From positions 19,805,147-19,869,146 of the forward strand of contig OZ038457.1 in assembly GCA_964036195.1 (NCBI GenBank): DNA of 64,000 nt, given 5' to 3'. The notes beneath the pieces are model-generated. The model had not been told where the DNA came from and searched no databases. It saw nothing but the letters and a program-made list of their open reading frames with translations. Source of the DNA: Sphaerolaimus hirsutus. Taxonomy: Eukaryota > Nematoda > Chromadorea > Monhysterida > Sphaerolaimidae. The translations under genes were made by a program, and so were the position numbers. Shown here one piece after another: positions 50,701 to 56,528 of this stretch. Numbering within the stretch: position 1 is the stretch's first letter; the number at the start of each line of letters is the position of its first letter.

Positions 50701-53700
50701 GGGTCTTGGGATAGAGATTTTCGCCAATGTTTTGGCATCCACAGTTGTTCATAAAGGTCTAAAAACACTGTTGGATGCCAGAAACGTGGCATAAAATGAA
50801 CGCTGGGGGTTTGCGTTCACATTTTTGCATGCAAAAACGTTGTTTTTTCACTTTTGATAATTTCCACTAATTTTTCCGGGATCGGGATCCCGGACTTTGG
50901 GGCTGCGCACACTGAAACCGAATATTTCGGCATACACACGATTACATCTGCCGAATCCCAACAAAAAAATTGCTGTTCAGACAGTTTTAGACCAGCATTT
51001 TGGGGTCCAGACATTCAGCATCCATATGAATTCGGACAAATTCGGATGGATTTAGATCATTTTCCAGCATTTTTGGTCATATGCTGAATTCAACATTTCA
51101 GCATCTTGTGAGAAAATTGTATCCGGTCACTTTCATTTCAGCAAACCAGTTCAGCATTTGGCAGAAAATCTACTGCTGTAAAATGATCCAGATATCATCC
51201 AGTTTTTCATACATCTTCATGAAACATTTTTTATGAACATGTATGAACATGATCTTCAAAAATGAAGAACGGTAAAATTTTTTAAAAAACAGCTCATTCT
51301 TGAGATATTGTAGTTCAGCATTTTCCAAAAGTGTGTAAACAGAAAAACATTCGAACCATTTGGGAATTTAGGTTACAATTTTAGGCTGGGTGTCCGCCAA
51401 TAGTTTGGTTAGTTTCTTAGTGGCTGTAATTTCCAAACAGCATATTTCCACAAATTCTTAACTGATTTTGATGGTTCAGCACTTAAAATGATCAGAATTT
51501 TGTGGCGATCACTATAATGAAACGATTTGAATGATGACAAATGATAGTTCTGATATTTCATATGCCACAATACTAGGGTTGGGAGGATATGTCATATTGA
51601 ACATCGATATCAAAAATTTTGAAAAAATATCGAATATCAACCTTGTTTTTGACATTATGAAAGCACATTGGCGGGAAATTATATATTTACTACACTAACA
51701 CATTTTATCTCATTATCACATAGCGTAGCCATCATAAATGGAAGCTTTGACAATTAAAATGCGATAAAACCAATGTCGATTTGTAAATATGTAATAGGGT
51801 TGGGAACCTGACCCAACCCGAACCTGATACCCACACACTTTTTGGGACCAAAACCCGATACGCAAACTTGACTCTACTACCCGAACCCGATACCCGACTT
51901 CAATACCTGAACCCGCACTCAATACCATAAAATGCCAAAAATTTCCCACAGTTCTATCTTTTCACTATTTTTGGGGGCCTCAGCCACCATGTTGTAATGG
52001 TATCCCCCTACAAATGGAGCTATGTTTTATGTCACAAACCATGGTAATGCTTCTTTCTTGAGCAAGATGATCCTTTTTGGAAAAACTGCTGCATTTACAC
52101 ATGTGTCATTGCACCAAGTTATGCACCTTGTGATAGATACACTACACCATGCTGTATTTTTGTTGTTCAATCCAATACCAGATGATTTTATTACCTGATA
52201 CCCAACAATTCTATTACCCAATACCTAGGGTGTCAAATTTCCATTTTCTGTTTCCATGTTCCTAAGGCAAATTTTTTCCGTTTTCCAGCTGCTGAAATTT
52301 TTTTCCGTTTTCCATTCTGTTTTTTTTCTCACTTTTTTCCATTTCCGTTTTTCCCGCTCATTTTCCGTTTTCCAGCTAAATTTTCAGTTTTTCCGCCTTT
52401 TTTCCATTTTCCGGCTCAATTTCCAGTTTTTCCACTTTTTTCCGTTTTCTGCCTCAATTTTCTGTTTTTACGCCTCATTTTATCTTTTTTGGCTCAACTT
52501 TCTGTTTTCTGTTCCAGCCAAACTGGGAAAAAATTCATGCAGATTGTCAATTATGTAAAAAAAAAATTTGTTCCCAGCAAAATTTCAGCAAATTTTTTCC
52601 ACTTCGAGCAAAATTTCAGCAAATTTTATCTGTTTTCTGGCAAAATTTTCAGCAAATTTGTCCGTTTCCATGCAAATTTCATTTTTCCGTTTCCGTTTTT
52701 CTGGCCCCTTTTTCCATTTTCCGGCCACTCAAAAAATTTTTTCCGTTTCCGCTTTCCGCCAAGTGCAATTTTTTTCCGTTTTCCGTACTGTTTTCCAGCC
52801 GCTTAAATTTTTATTCCATTTCCGTTTTTACGAAGAAAAAAAATTTTTGACACCCTACCGATACCCGACATTTTGACCTGAAAACCCAACCCGATACCTG
52901 ACCTCAATAACTGAACCTGAATACGATACCCGCAAATTTTTTGGAACCGAAACCCTATACCTGACCCAAAATTTTTTTGGACCCAATACCCGAAGTAGGG
53001 ATGGAAAAAAACGGGATTTTTTCCAACGACCCCATTTTTTAAAAAAAGTCCCAGATATGGTTATCGGTCCCCATATACAGGTACATTAGACAACTGGCAG
53101 TACTTTGTGATGTTATATGTAGCCATAGAATGACTGTGGAGCCATGGGATAGCATTATAAGTTGTTATTTATGTCAAAAATATCAATTTTGTGTTGACTT
53201 CTTACGTATATCACCTTTTGTCAAACATGTGATTTCAAGTGAAGTTTGGCATGGAATAGTGCTTAAATAAGGTTATAAGAGCAGGCAAATACATTGGCAC
53301 TTTTTTAAAATAAATGTCAGCCTAAAATTTTTGTACTAAGCACTAGGTATTTTGCATTTTTTTGTGCGCAAGCGCGCAATTTCACATACATATTACCATT
53401 GCTGGTGGTTTCCATTGCTTTTGAGGCATTTTTAGTGTAAAAGCTTCCATTTGTTCATTTCCATATGTTTCTTGTCCTTTTGTTTTATGTAAATTTACAT
53501 ACATACACAGTAGTTGTCAGTGCCAGCGCCAACACCAATGGGCGCCATAGCGTGGCGCCTATGAATGGCGCCAGTGCCATGATGCCATTCCATCACCATT
53601 AAGGTAAAATTTTAGGGAGGCGAGGGGCTCAGCCCCGCCCACTCGCTGGGTTCCGTAAACAAGCAGCCCCCCACCCCGCTCAAAAATCCTGGATATGTCC

Positions 53701-55112
53701 CAACTGATATGCTCAACTTCACTTATTATGTGTATTGGAGCATACAAAATATTTGAGCTATCATGTGTAATCATTCTGATCATCACTACATCAAGTTTAA
53801 CCATCAAAATCGGCTGAGAATTCATGGAAATATGCGGTTCCGAAGGTTTTGTTCAGCGCTTGTTAAACTTCGCAATTCAGCATTTGAGATTTTATTTGAT
53901 GCCAAATGTTTCAGCGTTAAAAAAGTGTATGGACGTTGTCGCACGCTGAATTAACAAACAGCCCAATTTTCAGGAGTCCGGACGATTTTGATTCAGCAAG
54001 CTTTTTTTCTATTCGGCATTTAATTCGGCATTTGTCAAAAACGTGCGTATGCCGAAATATTCGGTTTCAGTGTGCGTGACCCCTTTGGAGTTTCTCGGGA
54101 TCGGGATTTGAAAAGTTTCGGGATCGGAATCGGGACTGCTAAATCCCGGAACTTAACGGGATCCGGGATCGGGATCGGGATCCCGTTTGAACCCTAATCC
54201 AGCCTACTCTTTTTGTATGCTATATGTGTTTTAGTTTTCAAATTTTTTAATTTTAACTTTCATTTATTTAAATTCCAATCAAAATTAAATAAAATCATTC
54301 AACCGTGTTCATTTATTTATTTATTTATTTGAATTTGAAATAATTTCAGTTTTCACACGAAGTCACGGTGAAAACTAGTGTGTGTAGGCACAATACCGTA
54401 TTTACTCGAATCATCCCCTCGCCTTGAATAATTCCACCGTTATTGTGAGGAGAAACTAATCCCCCTTTTGTAATAATAATTTTGTGTCAAAATTGAACAA
54501 AAATAGCACGCTTTTTAGTAAATAAAACATCTGACGAAACTTAATTCCCTGGGGGAAATATTCTAGTAATGCAGGGTATTTATTTTAACACCCGGCACAT
54601 TTTTTAACCCACTATAGTCTTGCTCAAATCGACCCGCGTGAAGAACGTCACTAATGACCACAGCGGTGCAAGAATCCTCCATGAAACTCTTGGCAACGTG
54701 CCAATACGTTGGCGCATCCCGCTGGAACGGCAGCAACGTGAAAGTGCAGGCGAATAGAAAATATAGCATCATCTCAGGGCAGTCGCTTTCTGAAACGTAA
54801 ATAGTTATATCATATTCAGGAAAGAGAATTTGTGATAGGCATACAACGCAAAAACAAACTATCAGAATTCTCCTCCAAGAACTTTTCGCACAAATCGACA
54901 ATACACGCCATCTGATTTGATCCCGTGCGCAATTGCTTCAGCACATTCTTGTATTTTTTGTCTCCAGTGACGACACAGAGTAGACCAATTTTCGACACCA
55001 ATTCAGATACACGGTGAACGGCAGCTGCACCATTCGGGCGATTACGGTAGGCGCATTTCGATGCAGAAATAATTGAACCCGCATCTGTAAGAAGGACATT
55101 GGGGGGAATCAT
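11748..55112 (-). CDS. RIG-I-like receptor (RLR) RNA helicase, 20 exons
   Basis: Exons on the minus strand: 55112-54860, 54789-54613, 49923-49718, 49018-48822, 48394-48291, 47985-47828, 47714-47603, 47331-47189, 44776-44581, 44085-43993, 29431-29311, 27721-27591, 26858-26652, 26208-26054, 14008-13920, 13210-13064, 12896-12740, 12456-12343, 12281-12120, 11858-11748. All phases match and the total is 3033 bases (1010 aa). Helicase motifs: APTGCGKT (182-189), DECH (300-303), TAS (338-340), VIVFARTRQ (588-596), ATSVAEEGLDIPQC (667-680), QRQGRARA (697-704). Hel2i helices (RYISWLSSL...) span about 451-550. The C-terminal RNA-binding domain has CAQC and C849/C854 with PWG. As in RIG-I/MDA5/LGP2, this predicts a cytosolic double-stranded RNA sensor. 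The 143-residue N-terminal region is helical; a CARD-type fold is only inferred. An acidic/basic tail follows the C-terminal domain. The first exon could instead start at an acceptor at 55084 with further exons upstream. Confidence 0.9.
14090..14950. repeat. TATCTATC / C-run dispersed repeat
   Basis: AAACCGCCCAGCTATCTATC, CCGGAGGCAAATTTT and CCAAATCGCCCAGC words form a family also at 21590-22220, 32150-32330, 33160-34010, 35000-35110, 42140-42210 and 43230. It surrounds the hAT-like element at 14177. No coding content. Confidence 0.6.
14177..14861. mobile_element. hAT-like element with AAAAAATCG body, TSD TATCCCCC
   Basis: Ends TAGGGTTGGCAAGCGATT and ATCGATTTTTTTCCAACCCTA; TATCCCCC flanks both sides. 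Near each end the body is built of A-runs plus ATCG words. It is inserted in a TATCTATC/C-run repeat. Confidence 0.85.
15278..15704. mobile_element. hAT-like MITE (CAAGGACGTAGCCAGG variant)
   Basis: Starts CAAGGACGTAGCCAGG and ends CCTGGCTACGTCCCTG, with the GCGCGCAAGCGCGC and GGCGTGGCGC words of the family. The flanks GTTACTAG and GTTCTAGG are only a partial duplication, probably decayed. Confidence 0.7.
15713..16927. mobile_element. TAGGGATGGCC element with AACGTTTTT ends, carrying a foldback (16073-16628)
   Basis: Left TAGGGATGGCCAAAAAACG and right CACCGGTCATCCCTA, with AAAAACGTTTTT words inside each end; no target duplication was found. A second foldback inside it has arms TACAGGGGTGGGCATCTTCA / TGAAGATGCCCACCCCTGTA. 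A relative of the outer element lies near 52998-53400. Confidence 0.65.
17357..25748 (+). CDS. Unrecognised modular, N-acylated protein with duplicated exons, nested in an RLR intron
   Basis: Exons 17357-17464, 17650-17665, 17906-18001, 18405-18532, 18728-18808, [link unresolved], about 19597-19728, 19931-20042, 20582-20758, 20899-21027, 21180-21194, 23247-23414, 23485-23584, 23679-23834, 24079-24453, 25308-25372, 25440-25748. Phases match except for the unresolved link. The protein starts MGNVCKKKPK: Gly2 with Cys5 and lysines fits N-myristoylation plus palmitoylation and membrane anchoring. An acidic Ser/Asp/Glu region follows. The core repeats a unit: (R/K)WRKAxKxxK, then PLNxMKTGNIVKY, then LLDKYxxFxxMxPDN, in exons at 19931, 20582, 23247 and partly 20899 and 23485. 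The C-terminal third is basic and Ser/Arg-rich. It is transcribed opposite to the RLR gene that surrounds it. I know no family with this module; an adaptor or scaffold is only a guess. The last intron/stop choice is uncertain. Confidence 0.75.
17465..17649 (+). repeat. Introner-like hairpin intron (185 bp)
   Basis: The intron starts GTGCCAGTCCCAGACCCTG and ends TCTGAGACTGCCCCCAG. Between lie inverted arms (AAAATGTCAAATCTCATG... / ...TTGCATGACATTTGACATTTT), so the RNA would fold into one long hairpin with both splice sites at its base. The exon before it and the intron end both finish in CCAG. Confidence 0.85.
18117..18362. mobile_element. TIR element, ends GGGCCCACACA...CTAGTTGACA
   Basis: ATGGGCCCACACAAACTACA at the left and GTCAACTAGTATGTGCGGGC at the right, with TTAGTTGACATTCAGTTGAC inside the right end. 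It lies in the intron between exons 17906-18001 and 18405-18532. Relatives: 2010-2200, 55124-55371, 61406-61650. Confidence 0.7.
18533..18727 (+). repeat. Introner-like hairpin intron (195 bp)
   Basis: Starts GTGCCAATCCCAGACCCTG, ends GGTCTGGGAGTGCCCCCAG. The arms (TGTCATGCAAAGTGTCAAAA / TTTTGACACTTTGTATGACA) are nearly perfect around a centre near 18625. The preceding exon ends CCCCAG, as does the intron. Confidence 0.88.
19729..19930 (+). repeat. Introner-like hairpin intron (202 bp)
   Basis: Starts GTGTCACTCCTAGAGCCTG, ends TTCTGGGAGTGTCCCTCCCCAG. Inverted arms carry TCATGCAAAG and ACATGACATTTGACATTTTA. This is a phase 2 intron, so the family is not tied to one reading phase. Confidence 0.82.
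21028..21179 (+). repeat. Introner-like hairpin intron (152 bp), followed by a 15-base exon
   Basis: Starts GTGCCAGTCCCAGACCCTG and ends GTTTGGGACTGCCTCCCCCCAG; the right arm is shorter than in its siblings. The next exon (21180-21194) is only five codons (GTKSN) with donor GTGAGT. Confidence 0.82.
21543..23003. mobile_element. Large inverted-repeat element with nested inverted repeat
   Basis: Left TACATGGTCGGGCTGAAAAG, right CTTTTCAGCCCGACCATGTA, with arms of at least 150 bp. Inside, 22215-22860 is another inverted repeat (GTTACAATTTCGGTCATTTT / AAAATGACCGAAATTGTAAC). Between them lie TATCTATC/G-run sequences. The whole fills an intron of the modular gene. Confidence 0.8.
24671..25236. mobile_element. 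hAT-like element with GGGATC body, TSD GCGTCCAC
   Basis: TAGGGTTCAAACGGGATTG to GATCCCGTTTGAACCCTA, with GCGTCCAC on both sides. The interior near the ends is almost only GGGATCGGGATC-type repeats, with a unique middle shared with 27060-27495 and 50563. It lies in an intron of the modular gene. Confidence 0.92.
25749..26053. other. 3' flank of the modular gene, facing RLR exon 14
   Basis: A/T-rich sequence with an AATAAA at about 25904, a plausible polyadenylation signal for the + strand gene. The + strand gene ends about 300 bases from RLR exon 14 (26208-26054), which is on the other strand. Nothing else seen. Confidence 0.4.
27060..27495. mobile_element. hAT-like element with GGGATC/GATCCC body
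   Basis: TAGGGTTCAAACGGGATCC to TCCCGTTTGAAGCCTA; flanks GCCACAAT and GCCACCAT differ by one base. In inverted orientation relative to 24671-25236 and sharing its middle (AACAGTGTTTTGAGACC). It lies in the intron between RLR exons 12 and 13. Confidence 0.85.
27722..29310 (-). repeat. Introner-like intron of the RLR gene, split by a hAT-like insertion
   Basis: On the minus strand the intron starts GTTCCAATCCTAGACCCCG and ends GAGTCTAGGACTGCCCCCAG, the signature of the introner family. The exon before ends in TCCAG. The two arms now lie at about 29232-29310 and 27722-27849, separated by the element 27850-29231; removing that element and one 8-bp duplication restores a hairpin of about 200 bp. 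Confidence 0.85.
27850..29231. mobile_element. hAT-like element with ATATCGA body, TSD ATTTTACC
   Basis: TAGGGTTCAAACGATATATC to ATATCGTTCGAACCCTA, with ATTTTACC on each side inside the introner. A further inverted-repeat element (about 28348-29017, ends GAAGGGTGTGCTTCTAAAAG) is nested in it; parts of that recur inverted at 31640-31900. Confidence 0.9.
29432..32340. other. Repeat-filled part of a 14.6 kb RLR intron
   Basis: Holds GATCCCG sequence (29490-29600), a CTAGTGTGTG end (30010), G-run/GGCGCCATGGCG sequence (30420-30600), inverted CATCCCGCA-type repeats (30600-30830 against 31490-31650), the 28.4 kb repeat inverted (31640-31900) and a TATCTATC block (32150-32330). I found no convincing exon. 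Confidence 0.5.
32352..37159 (+). CDS. C-type lectin-like / PAN / sushi exons (partial), nested in an RLR intron
   Basis: Exons 32352-32511, 34150-34368, 34431-34608, 35145-35212, 35293-35416, 35596-35665, then 36483-36647 and 37011-37159. From 34150 to 35665 all phases match. The first looks like the start of a C-type lectin-like domain (GWCFSLHNDTLSRF, LASLPDLHSRITLANAL). 34150 continues it (DDDQWAWLPDSD). 34431 is PAN/apple-like (QCQRYCYRSPFCSGYM...FCQL). 35293 plus 35596 form a sushi/CCP repeat (C...SLAKFTC / SGILACNQGSWVGEQC). 36483/37011 end in FVLLCEY, typical of a lectin-domain C-terminus. This suggests a secreted or cell-surface recognition protein. The start, the links at 32511-34150 and 35665-36483 and the end are unresolved. 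It may join the kelch exons at 39252-41876. Confidence 0.6.
32540..32951. mobile_element. hAT-like element with GATCCCG body
   Basis: TAGAGTTCAAACGGGATCC to TCCCGTTTGAGAATCCTA with flanks AATGTGAT and CATGTGAT (one mismatch). It lies shortly after exon 32352-32511 and is followed 11 bases later by the CAAGGACG element. Confidence 0.82.
32963..34092. mobile_element. hAT-like MITE (CAAGGACGTATCCAGG) with inserted palindrome
   Basis: CAAGGACGTATCCAGGGGG to CCTGGATATGTCCCG, flanks GTGATAAG and CTGATAAG. It contains a TATCTATC block and the large palindrome at 33528-33894. Confidence 0.7.
33528..33894. repeat. Large near-perfect palindrome built of smaller palindromes
   Basis: TGATACGCACATCTGCCTGA at the left is mirrored by TCAGGCAGATGTGCGTATCA at the right. 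Inside each arm TCACTTGACAC...TTTTCAAGTGATTTTCAGATATGAGTAAAG-type words repeat inverted again, giving an approximately four-fold symmetric structure centred near 33711. Confidence 0.85.
34616..34944. mobile_element. TA-flanked CCGTATTTGCTTGAATC element beside a 5' splice site
   Basis: CCGTATTTGCTTGAATCATC to TTCAAGCAAATACGG with TA on both sides. It is inserted within the first bases of the intron after exon 34431-34608 (exon end ACAG, donor GTAACTA, then the element). Confidence 0.8.
35417..35595 (+). repeat. Introner-like hairpin intron in the sushi domain (179 bp)
   Basis: Starts GTCAATCCCAGACCTTG and ends GTCTGGGACTGCCCCCTGAG. Strong inverted arms (ATGTCAAAAGTCATGGAAAA / CTCCATGACTTTTGACACTT). 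Here the flanking string is CCCTG on both sides rather than CCAG, which suggests a short target duplication. It splits the sushi repeat in phase 2. Confidence 0.85.
35777..36165. mobile_element. hAT-like MITE (CAAGGACGTATCCAGG)
   Basis: CAAGGACGTATCCAGGGG to CCTGGATACGTCCCTG; flanks CAGAAGGC and CGGAAGGC differ by one base. The interior has GCGCGCAAGCGCGC and GGCGCCATGGCG words. Confidence 0.85.
37386..38165. mobile_element. hAT-like element with ATATCGA body, TSD TGTCATTG
   Basis: TAGGGTTCAAACGATATATC to CATATCGTTTGAACCCTA, with TGTCATTG on both sides. Close relative of 27850-29231, without its nested insert. Confidence 0.92.
38655..38945. repeat. 38-bp minisatellite, about 7-8 copies
   Basis: Tandem unit TCTACATGACCAGCGGGTAG + AAATACATGACTGGCTGG with a few substitutions between copies. 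Within the unit CATGACCAGC and CATGACTGGC form an imperfect internal repeat. Confidence 0.92.
39252..41876 (+). CDS. Kelch-repeat protein, C-terminal exons, nested in an RLR intron
   Basis: Exons 39252-39403, 41272-41458 and 41711-41876 join in frame (phases 2, 1, 2) to a TAA. The first has a kelch blade (PNLHEPRTWLTLCTFRRRLY then YIGGSTYDST). The second continues with HRIYEFRELIAICNN and MSSWRDEPPISHGRSYI, again kelch-like spacing of W, PPI and GRS. The last exon is a polar tail (NKNNPKLESMFTRLARI...GTSVEE). The final acceptor is formed by the end of a transposon-like element (41594-41709) plus the first base of its flank. Upstream exons are not identified; the lectin/sushi exons at 32352-37159 are on the same strand and could belong to the same gene. 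Confidence 0.55.
39428..40690. mobile_element. Long TIR element, ends ACACTACCGTGCAGAATAG
   Basis: ACACTACCGTGCAGAATAGT at the left and ACTATTCTGCACGGTAGTGT at the right, about 1.26 kb apart, inside a kelch-gene intron. The interior carries two direct copies of a segment with TGATTGGAAAGAGATATTGA. No long ORF. Confidence 0.7.
40962..41205. mobile_element. TA-flanked CCGCATTTCCTCG element
   Basis: CCGCATTTCCTCGAAATACC to TTCGAGGAAATACGG with TA on each side. Its middle resembles 6840-7000 (TTAGAAC...TTTATACCATCTACAT). Confidence 0.75.
41594..41709. mobile_element. Short hAT-like element supplying a 3' splice site
   Basis: TAGAGTTGGCACTTGATTTT to ATTTTTTCCAACCCTA; flanks GGGGGTAC and GGTGTTAC match at six of eight bases. 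Related to 14177-14861 and 44850-46951. Its T-rich end followed by the flanking G makes ...TTTTTTCCAACCCTAG, used as the acceptor of the last kelch exon. Confidence 0.7.
42250..43130. mobile_element. Long foldback element (arms of about 230 bp)
   Basis: CACATGCAAGCTGTCAGGCT / AGACTGTCAGCTTGCATGTG and GGGTGCCCCCAAGTATTTAC / GTAAATACTTGGGGGCACCC are mirrored about a centre near 42690. The inner region (AGGTCGAAAAG / TTTTCAACC) continues the symmetry imperfectly. No coding signal. Confidence 0.8.
43381..44790. repeat. Segmental duplication, right copy (partner 1-1810)
   Basis: Contains RLR exons 9 and 10 in their functional place, plus the short + strand ORF. Lacks the hAT-like insertion present at 1035-1413. 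Confidence 0.85.
43545..43778 (+). CDS. Second copy of the unrecognised short ORF
   Basis: Reads PPNLFRFDGTAWTLLPNG at the start and ATAATYSRAIEV at the end. Compared with 160-396, one C fewer near the start shifts the original ATG out of frame, while the body stays open with replacements K/Q, F/Y and SD/AV. It lies in the intron between RLR exons 10 and 11 on the opposite strand. Status as a gene is doubtful. Confidence 0.3.
   Translation, partial: ETPPNLFRFDGTAWTLLPNGLVRAVQGGPIVVLRDTLYYLPSAVNVIQKLVNESSNEWEITTDLLATAATYSRAIEV
44850..46951. mobile_element. hAT-like element (TAGGGTTGGCAC), TSD GTATGCGC, with nested inserts
   Basis: TAGGGTTGGCACTTTATTTT to GGGTTTTTTCCAACCCTA, with GTATGCGC on both sides. 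It interrupts a TATACTCGGCG-type element (about 44820-47120). Inside is a further inverted-repeat element (about 45500-46305) with ends GCGCACCGCACACT... / ...AGTGTGCCGTGC. All lies in the intron between RLR exons 8 and 9. Confidence 0.85.
48050..48260. mobile_element. TIR element, ends CCCACGCGCACTAGTTTACGG
   Basis: GACCCCACGCGCACTAGTTTAC at the left; a decayed mirror (GTAAACAAGGTAGTCTAAATGG) at the right. Similar ends occur near 36660 (CCCCACGCACACTATAGTTC). In the intron between RLR exons 5 and 6. Confidence 0.45.
49100..49342. mobile_element. hAT-like element with GGTCCCG body, TSD AGTGACAC
   Basis: TAGGGTTCAAACGGGACTG to TGGTCCCATTTGAACCCTA with AGTGACAC on both sides. Nearly the whole 243 bp is GGTCCCGGTCCCG-type sequence, making it the purest example of a satellite-bodied element in the window. 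Confidence 0.92.
50563..54196. mobile_element. hAT-like element with GGGATC body, TSD ATCCAGCC, carrying further nested elements
   Basis: TAGGGTTCAAACGGGATTG to GATCCCGTTTGAACCCTA with ATCCAGCC on both sides. Inside, a foldback with ends GCACACTGAAACCGAATATT / AATATTCGGTTTCAGTGTGC (50904-54068) carries several other elements including 52226-52857. Confidence 0.9.
52226..52857. mobile_element. hAT-like element with TTTTCCGTTTTCC body
   Basis: TAGGGTGTCAAATTTCC to AAATTTTTGACACCCTA; flanks CCAATACC and CCGATACC (one mismatch). The body is an almost uninterrupted pyrimidine-rich array of TTTTCCG/TTTTCCA. It sits inside a CCCGATACC-repeat element. Confidence 0.85.
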
Positions 55113-55123
55113 GGCTTATTGGG

Positions 55124-55371
55124 CCCACACACACTAGTTGACATAAAAATTCGTGTCAACTAAATTCAAATTTTCTTTCGGTTAATGACGTCATTTCAAA
55201 TATCCTATGTATGTGATAGAGCAGACATAGTTAATTTTATATCATGACACTTGATTTTCATTGTTTCTGTTAAGTGTGATGCTTTTAATTTTTGTTTCGT
55301 GTTATTTAGTTGACACTCATCTGCAATGTCAACTATCAAATTCCTTGTGATGGGGGCCCATAAAAGTTTAT
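55124..55371. mobile_element. TIR element, ends TGGGCCCACACACACTAGTTGACA
   Basis: TTGGGCCCACACACACTAG at the left; GTTGACACTCATCTGCAATG ... GGGGGCCCATA at the right. It lies 12 bases upstream of the candidate RLR start codon, so it could carry promoter or 5' splice signals for that gene. Confidence 0.7.
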
Positions 55372-55509
55372 TTAAACCCTAGATGGCAGAAAGGAAGCTG
55401 CGACATAAAAATGGAACAAATCTCAGATAGGACTCAAGCTTGAAATTTCCAGTCCCGATCACGGCAAACGAAACACTTTCCCCCAACTTCAATCCCGACA
55501 TCCCTTAAA

Positions 55510-55686
55510 ACGGTGCCCACGTGTAAACACGCCCCAAGCCCTGTAAAGTGCCAATGTATGCAAAATGTGAATCAAAAAAGTCAAAATCAAAACGTCAATA
55601 AGATATTAGAATTTTGTATGACAATTGACACTTACCCAGTTATGACATTTGACACCTTCCAGGGCTAGGGGCTGCTCCCAGCACAC
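55510..55686 (+). repeat. Introner-family element upstream of a + strand ORF
   Basis: GTGCCCACGTGTAAACACGC...CCAAGCCCTG at the left and CCAGGGCTAGGGGCTGCTCCCAG at the right; arms carry decayed CAAAATGTGAATC and ATTTGACAC words. The orientation would place an exon start at 55687. Boundaries are weaker than in the other copies and the phase of a preceding exon is not resolved. Confidence 0.5.
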
Positions 55687-55728
55687 AATAAACACATATA
55701 TTACACCCCCAAACCGACCAACACGCCC

Positions 55729-55893
55729 ATGGAGAACCTCGTGTCCGATCACACCAGCATATTTGATCACGAGCCGCCGCGATATGACCGGCGGGACGAT
55801 TTCATCATTATCTTCGAAGCCGCACGAATCATCACCAGACTGGACAGAGTGCAGCCGCGTCGATATATGACTCAAGGTGCCCATGCCGTTTAG
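55729..55893 (+). CDS. Possible terminal exon, unrecognised
   Basis: A + strand frame beginning MENLVSDHTSIFDHEPPRY and continuing DDFIIIFEAARIITRLD to a TAG; it is also open upstream to the introner acceptor at 55686. Charged and aliphatic, with no family recognised. A minus-strand frame is open in the same place, so the strand is not certain; the introner orientation favours +. Confidence 0.35.
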   Translation: MENLVSDHTSIFDHEPPRYDRRDDFIIIFEAARIITRLDRVQPRRYMTQGAHAV

Positions 55894-56528
55894 GTATGCT
55901 CCAAATAATCGACCGAAAGAATCTAGGTGGGATTTGAAACTGTCGTTGATTGGTGTAAATAGATTATGTAGGTAGATATTTATGTTGAAGTAGATGAACA
56001 AACTGGACGCACTTCGATACCGACGAGAAAAATGACGGAGGAAAACTGGACACACAATACTCCAGGGGTCTCCAGTAGCAAACGCAAAGTATCTCAATTT
56101 GTGACAAACCCTCTTATGACTCAATTAATACATAACAGTCGAATCGGAATTAGGCCTACTATAGATTTACCCCCCCCCCCGACCTAATTCCTACTAGAAA
56201 ACTAGTTCGATTCTGCATCTAGAAGCTTTATTTTTGGCGTCCCTACGCCTTGAAAATCCTATACACCAAAACCTCAAAAAAAAACCGTCAAATTTATTTT
56301 CGGCTATCTAAATGCGAAGCCCCGTCAAGGTCCAAACCATGCAGACCCCTGCCGCACCCCACAAAGCCCCCCAAAACACACATTATAACCACCTGAATTC
56401 ATTTATTTTCGACATAACGCAAACATAACAATATGGAAAATACTCAGCCTCTGTAACGAGCAACAGAAAAACAACCGAAATTGCAGCCCATCGAAATTCA
56501 AATCTCTCTACGAAAATCAGGACCAAAA

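Larger units (their letters stand above)
50494..54391. mobile_element. CTAGTTTTCACCGTGAC TIR element, expanded by nested insertions
   Basis: TACACACACTAGTTTTCACC at the left and GGTGAAAACTAGTGTGTGTA at the right. The uninterrupted relative at 6226-6475 is only 250 bp; here 3.6 kb of other elements have inserted. It fills the intron between RLR exons 2 and 3. Confidence 0.75.

Noticed and set aside
55606-56124. Longest minus-strand ORF near the RLR 5' end (172 codons)
   Set aside because: Its end runs through the introner-family element and its codons mirror a + strand frame; no splice-consistent link to RLR exon 1 was found.
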